Shown in pieces: positions 60,021-64,000 of a stretch of 64,000 nucleotides of DNA. Both the position numbers and the translations under genes were made by a program. How positions within the stretch are numbered: the first letter of the stretch is position 1; the number at the start of each line of letters is the position of its first letter. Below the pieces are notes generated by a model. That model had not been told where the DNA came from. It did not search any database and saw only the letters and a list, made by a program, of their open reading frames with translations. The stretch comes from Casuarius casuarius (lineage: Eukaryota > Chordata > Aves > Casuariiformes > Casuariidae), in NCBI GenBank assembly GCA_003342895.1, contig PTFA01000305.1:934626-998625 (forward strand), given 5' to 3'.

Positions 60021-60213
60021 TCTAGTGTTATCTGAGAAACCTCAGGGGCAGCAGCTCTTCCCTGAGAGCCCAGCAAAGTTTCCTGAACGTCCCCACCAGG
60101 AGGTGGGCACAGAGCCGCTGAGTCCTGAGCACCACTGCTCCCCCATCAGCAAATGGGGATGTTGCAGCGGTTTTCATTTTGCATTGCAGTCTGGCCAAAC
60201 ATTTGTATTTGTC
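60021..60213. other. GC-richer stretch, no gene identified
   Basis: A short C-rich block (60030-60165) with overlapping open frames on both strands (63 codons plus, 82 codons minus). CCCCCATCAGCAAATGGGGATG contains an inverted CCCCAT/ATGGGG pair. No family was recognised. Confidence 0.35.
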
Positions 60214-60247
60214 TAATGAAATATGATAATTAATGAAATATGATAAT
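60214..60247. repeat. Perfect 17-base tandem duplication
   Basis: TAATGAAATATGATAAT is repeated exactly once, back to back, with no mismatch. It lies about 37 bases left of the 3' end of the CR1 copy and is probably a recent slippage or duplication event. Confidence 0.92.
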
Positions 60248-60283
60248 GGTAAGATAAGTAGTATAGAAAGATACAATAAAAAG

Positions 60284-60700
60284 AGCAGAAAACAGAGCTG
60301 GATGGGATCTTGAAAGGTTGTATGCCCTGTCCCCCCGCACTGTATCAGTCCTACCTAAACCACCCCACCAGATGTTTGTCGGGCCTGTTCTTAAAATCTG
60401 CCAGCATGAAGACTCCACAACCCACCCAGGCAATCTGTCTTTACACTAAGAAAAGCTTTTACCCATGTCAAACTGAAATTTCTTCGGTGCAATTTAAGCC
60501 CATTACCTTCTGTCCTCTTCACAGTGGATATGGAGAACAGTTTATTTCCTCCCTTCTTTGTAGCAACCCTTTACATATTTGAAGGCTGTTATCATGTCAC
60601 CTCTTAATCTTCACTTCTCTAGACTAAACAAATCCAGTTCTTTCTATATTCTCTCAAAGGTCATGTTTTTTAGTCCTCTGATCATTCAGGAAGAATGTGA
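60284..60700 (-). mobile_element. CR1 LINE 3' end
   Basis: Seen on plus, in order: GAGCTGGATGGGATCTTGAAAGG; CCTGTTCTTAAAATCTGCC; GACTCCACAACCCACCCAGG; TTTAAGCCCATTACCTTCTGTCC; CAGTGGATATGGAGAACAG; ACATATTTGAAGGCTGTTATC; CTTCTCTAGACTAAACAAATCC; AAGGTCATGTTTTTTAGTCC. This is the antisense of the CR1 3' region known from sauropsids ('ggaagggacctcaagaggtc', 'cctgttcttaaaaacctcc', 'tttaagcccattacttcttgtcc', 'agactaaacatgcccag'). The element lies on minus with its 3' end at about 60284 and is 5'-truncated near 60700. No open reading frame is expected or seen. Confidence 0.9.
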
Positions 60701-63700
60701 TGAAATTCCTATTGACTTTGGGAACTGAGTCACATCTGTGCTGTAAGTCTTGTATTTGCAAAGTATCTAGATTTAATATGGACATTTTTACCTAAGTGCC
60801 TTGTAATTGGCTTTTATGTCTGAATATATTTGCTTAAAAATAACAATAGTACATCTTAGCACTAGTGACCTTGTGTACCCACACTGGTGGGTGCACTTGG
60901 CCTTTGACTTTTGTGTTTCAGACGTGTATCTGGGACAGAGGGGTATCTAGTATGCCCACATGACATAACATCTGCTGATGAATAAATGTTGTTATAAAAA
61001 CATAAAATTAGGCAGTGAATATGTTTACAAGTGCTCAGCTAGTGCTGCATATACAGTAGTGTACAGGAGCAGCTGAGAAGATGGACAAAAACAATTATGA
61101 AAAATGTGTCCCTATTCTCCTTGAAAAATTAAGATATTTGAAATGTTTCTGCCAGCTCCAGGAGCTGAATGAAGAAAGAATACGAAATAAGGTCATCAGT
61201 CATCTAAAAGAGAAAAATGCTGACAACAGAAGCAGAACTCCTGTTCTCTTAGCTGCCATTCTTTTCATACCTCTTTAGATGTCTGCAGCATTGATATTTT
61301 TGTCTAAGTTAGTCATGGTACAGTGTTTTTTCAGGTAGTAAATAGGTGCTTTTAGGGGGAAATCACGTGATCATTTTTAGATCTACATCTGGGTGAGATG
61401 AATTGTTGCCCATGTGTTTTTTTGTCTCCCATTAATTTTAACTGAGTCTGGATGACTAATTTAAAGGAGTAGATTCTGCATAAGCCACCAGTTGTGTCTG
61501 CTAACAGTGGATTTTCTTTAGAGTCTCTAGGACTGAGTGCAGGCAGTCTGTGTGATGGCCTCTTTAAAAGAAAGCGATCAGTAGTGCTCACTAGGAATTG
61601 GACTTGGATGGCTCTAATGCTCAGCAGGTGGAAGATCTGACATGGGCATGACTCCAAGGGGAAGTCTGTCATGGATGAAACATAGTCCCAGAAAGGAGAA
61701 TTATACTTTCTCTCTTTCCAAAGAGAAAGAGGGAGAGTCACAGCCAAAAATGAATAAGAGAGAGACCTTCAAAAAATCTCCAGAGAAGGACAGCAGAATA
61801 AAGAGGCACTTCAGAAACAGCTTTGGTGAACACCAAGAGTCAGTAGGAGATAAGCCACTTATTTAGGAAAGGGCACAAGGAAGGCAAATCTGGACAAACT
61901 ATAGGAAGCGGTCAATCCAATTTTACCACAGTTCCCAGAGTGGGGAAGCCATAAGAAAGAATAGGTAGGCGTTTCCTCTGAACTGCTGTTTATTAGGGTG
62001 ACTTACTTCTGAATATAAGTAGCAGTCCAAAATATTTAGACTGCAGGAAGGCTGAGAGCTGCTAGAAAAGAAAAGCTAGGAGGGAGACATACCACAGGCT
62101 TCATTAGGGAGGAATGGGAGACACCTGAGCTTGAACTTCAGCTCCTAGAAAGGATGTGAGGAAGCAGGGGATCTTGATGCCCAAGCTGGAGGGCTAATTG
62201 AACTCAATTCAGCTAGAGGCTAGGGAGTTTCTGAAAGGACTAGAAACTGAACTGGGCTGTCTGGACAGCTGTCCTGTGCTACCCAAGGGACAACATCCTA
62301 CAATAACACCTTTGTCTTGAACCTTGCATTGCATAAATCATCCTCTCTCAGGAGCATCTTTGGAGAGTGCTGATTTCTGGGAGTTGACTCTGAGGTATGA
62401 TTTTTTTCTTGTTTCTACATTGCCGCTTGCCTGTATCTTTAGCCAATTATATTGTATCTTGTTCCAGCATACAAGTCAGACAGTAAGAACTGAAGCCAGA
62501 CCTCTGTCTATTCCTTCTTGCTTCCTTCTTGTCAATATTCTCCAGAGAGACAATAAATTAAAGAGCAATTGTACATGCCTAGATGTCAGAACAGGTAACT
62601 CGGGCAGAAGTCAGATATTCCTGTGTTCCTATCTAGTCCAAGTGATAATTTTATCCCCTCAACAAGAGAATGTTGTGCTTATCTACATTGCTTTTATGCA
62701 GACTCTTATTCATGAGTAATGATAATGGTAAATATGACAAGCTCTTTAGGTGTCCCAGTGAAGTACAGCTTTATTCAAATCTAATGGGTGACTCTGAAAA
62801 AAGGTTTGCTCCAGTTCTGGCTTGTCATACTACTTTGATTGGTAGGGGTATGATACAGAAATTTCTCTGAGTTTTGGATTGCTACTTTTCTCAATCTAAT
62901 CATCGGATAATGTCTAATCTCCAGCCAAGTATGAAATTAAAGTAAGGATTAACGGATTCTTTAATGGTACTTCCAATCCAGGAAATTTTCAAGTAGTGGG
63001 AGTTCCTGGTTGGTAATACCACCTGTGCTTTAAGCTACAGAAATGGTTACTAAATTATGTCATTTCAGGTGTGATTTTCAAAGGGACTTTGCTGTCTGAG
63101 GCAAACGCTTAGGCAGAGGCTAGAATTCAGAGCTACACAGAGACTCCTAAACCCATCTTTGGGCCAGGAAATATTGAAATGTTCTATACAAAATGGAATA
63201 AGTAAGACTGACCACAGGCTGCCTAAAAATAAGTGAAGGACAGTGGTATTTTCATCTGCAGGGAGATAACGTATCTAGATTACAATGCCCACTCCAATCA
63301 GAGAAGAGAACTGAACAGAGGTTTCCCACATCCCAGGTAAGTATTTCTGACTAGCTAGGTTGAGAGGAAACAAGGATTATTTGCTGGTCTTCCCAGCTGC
63401 ACGAGTAGAACTATAGGGTAGTACCTGAAAGGGAATAGATGTAGTGCCTACATCTTGTGCATTTTCAGAAATGTGTCCTGCTTCGACATGCCCTGCTTCC
63501 ATGTATGGTGTCCAAGGATCTACTGGCAGCCTCTGCAAGGTTCAGGCTTTAGGCTGGCTCTTATTTTAGCTGTGTCCTAAAGCTGAAGTACCATACTGAA
63601 CTGACACCTGTAAGCTGAAATCCTTTGTTGACTGAACTTCTGTGACCAACATTAACTGGTTGATGCTTAAGGTTCGCGAGCATAGTCTCTGCTCAAGAAG

Positions 63701-64000
63701 TTCCTGCCTTTCCCTGCCCCTGCCTCAGTACTGACCCTTCAATACATCCAGGAGTGATGCTTCAGTTCCTCAGAATGAAGTGAAATGACCCTGTTTGCTT
63801 CCGGGTTAGAAAAGCCATGAAAACACACCCATGTGTCAGTTGATCTTAGGTACCCATGGAACAGATATGAGCTGGGAACAAGGACAGAGGCCAAGGAACA
63901 GGGCTGGAAACTGCATAAAACAGCCTTGTCACTGATGTCTGAACTTCAGAAAAACACATTTGCAGGCCCAGGCTGTTCAAGTGTTCTTAAGCTGCACTTA
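60701..64000. other. No gene seen
   Basis: Unique sequence. Open frames up to 131 codons (62324-62719 plus; 61352-61747 minus) resemble no family. A purine-rich stretch at 61640-61870 has a small hairpin, TTTCTCTCTTTCC/AAAGAGAAAGA, near 61708-61732. The last 350 bases contain a TATA-like CTGCATAAAACAGCC (63913-63927) but nothing else promoter-like. Confidence 0.5.

Noticed and set aside
61642..61866. Lysine/serine-rich plus frame resembling a nuclear protein
   Set aside because: The charge comes from purine-rich DNA, and no family or exon signals were recognised.
62324..62719. 131-codon plus frame as a gene
   Set aside because: No domain recognised, and the frame is not supported by splice or promoter signals.
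63660..64000. Possible LTR or promoter at the right edge
   Set aside because: Only a TATA-like string was seen; no inverted TG...CA ends, polyadenylation signal in place or second LTR copy.
1..64000. CRISPR arrays, operons, prophage or plasmid features
   Set aside because: No regularly spaced repeats, and the repeat types, CpG depletion and open-frame sizes fit vertebrate nuclear DNA.

Overview
The window looks like gene-poor nuclear DNA from a vertebrate, most likely a sauropsid and probably a bird. It is AT-rich and CpG-poor outside a few patches. Open frames are short and lie on both strands with no operon-like packing. Interspersed repeats are sparse and old. The clearest are two truncated CR1 LINE 3' ends (56735-57345 and 60284-60700), a hAT/Charlie-like terminal-inverted-repeat relic (3676-3906), a MIR/CORE-SINE-like relic (31380-31535) and short relics of an amniote-wide repeat. 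I saw no Alu, B1 or L1-type mammalian repeats. All repeat assignments rest on remembered family consensus sequences, not on a search.

I found no protein-coding exon, tRNA, rRNA, snRNA or CRISPR array that I can defend. The longest open frames (191, 179, 154 and 149 codons) resemble no family I recognise and sit among overlapping open frames on both strands. The best coding-like traces are a minus-strand stretch at 25942-27213 that looks like a decayed gene with stops and frame changes, and a short minus-strand frame at 17650-17833 beside a CpG-rich patch. Both are weak. The window could be a gene desert or part of a very large intron; the sequence does not decide between them.

Layout. 1-3.1 kb: AT-rich DNA with a CT microsatellite, a 4-base gap and a non-coding block with the texture of a conserved element. 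3.7-3.9 kb: hAT relic. 4-16 kb: no genes, one TG/CA hairpin, old repeats near 12.5-13.6 kb. 16.1-17.9 kb: the most structured interval, with octamer motifs, CpG patches, a CpG-island-like block and a splice-acceptor-like tract. 18-25 kb: quiet. 25.9-27.4 kb: possible pseudogene followed by a POU/SOX motif block. 27.7-34.7 kb: quiet apart from the MIR-like relic. 34.8-35.2 and 37.9-38.2 kb: two more candidate regulatory blocks. 39.2 kb: a 35-base gap next to a 56-base A run. 40.4-42.0 kb: overlapping open frames followed by a cluster of AACTTTTNACC motifs. 42-52 kb: quiet. 52-54.5 kb: GC-richer islands. 56-61 kb: hairpin microsatellite and the two CR1 copies. 61-64 kb: quiet.

If the window has a function, the likeliest is long-range gene regulation through the candidate non-coding blocks. 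I did not find a new biological system. The calls of conserved-element texture are judgements by eye and stand or fall on an alignment with other amniotes.
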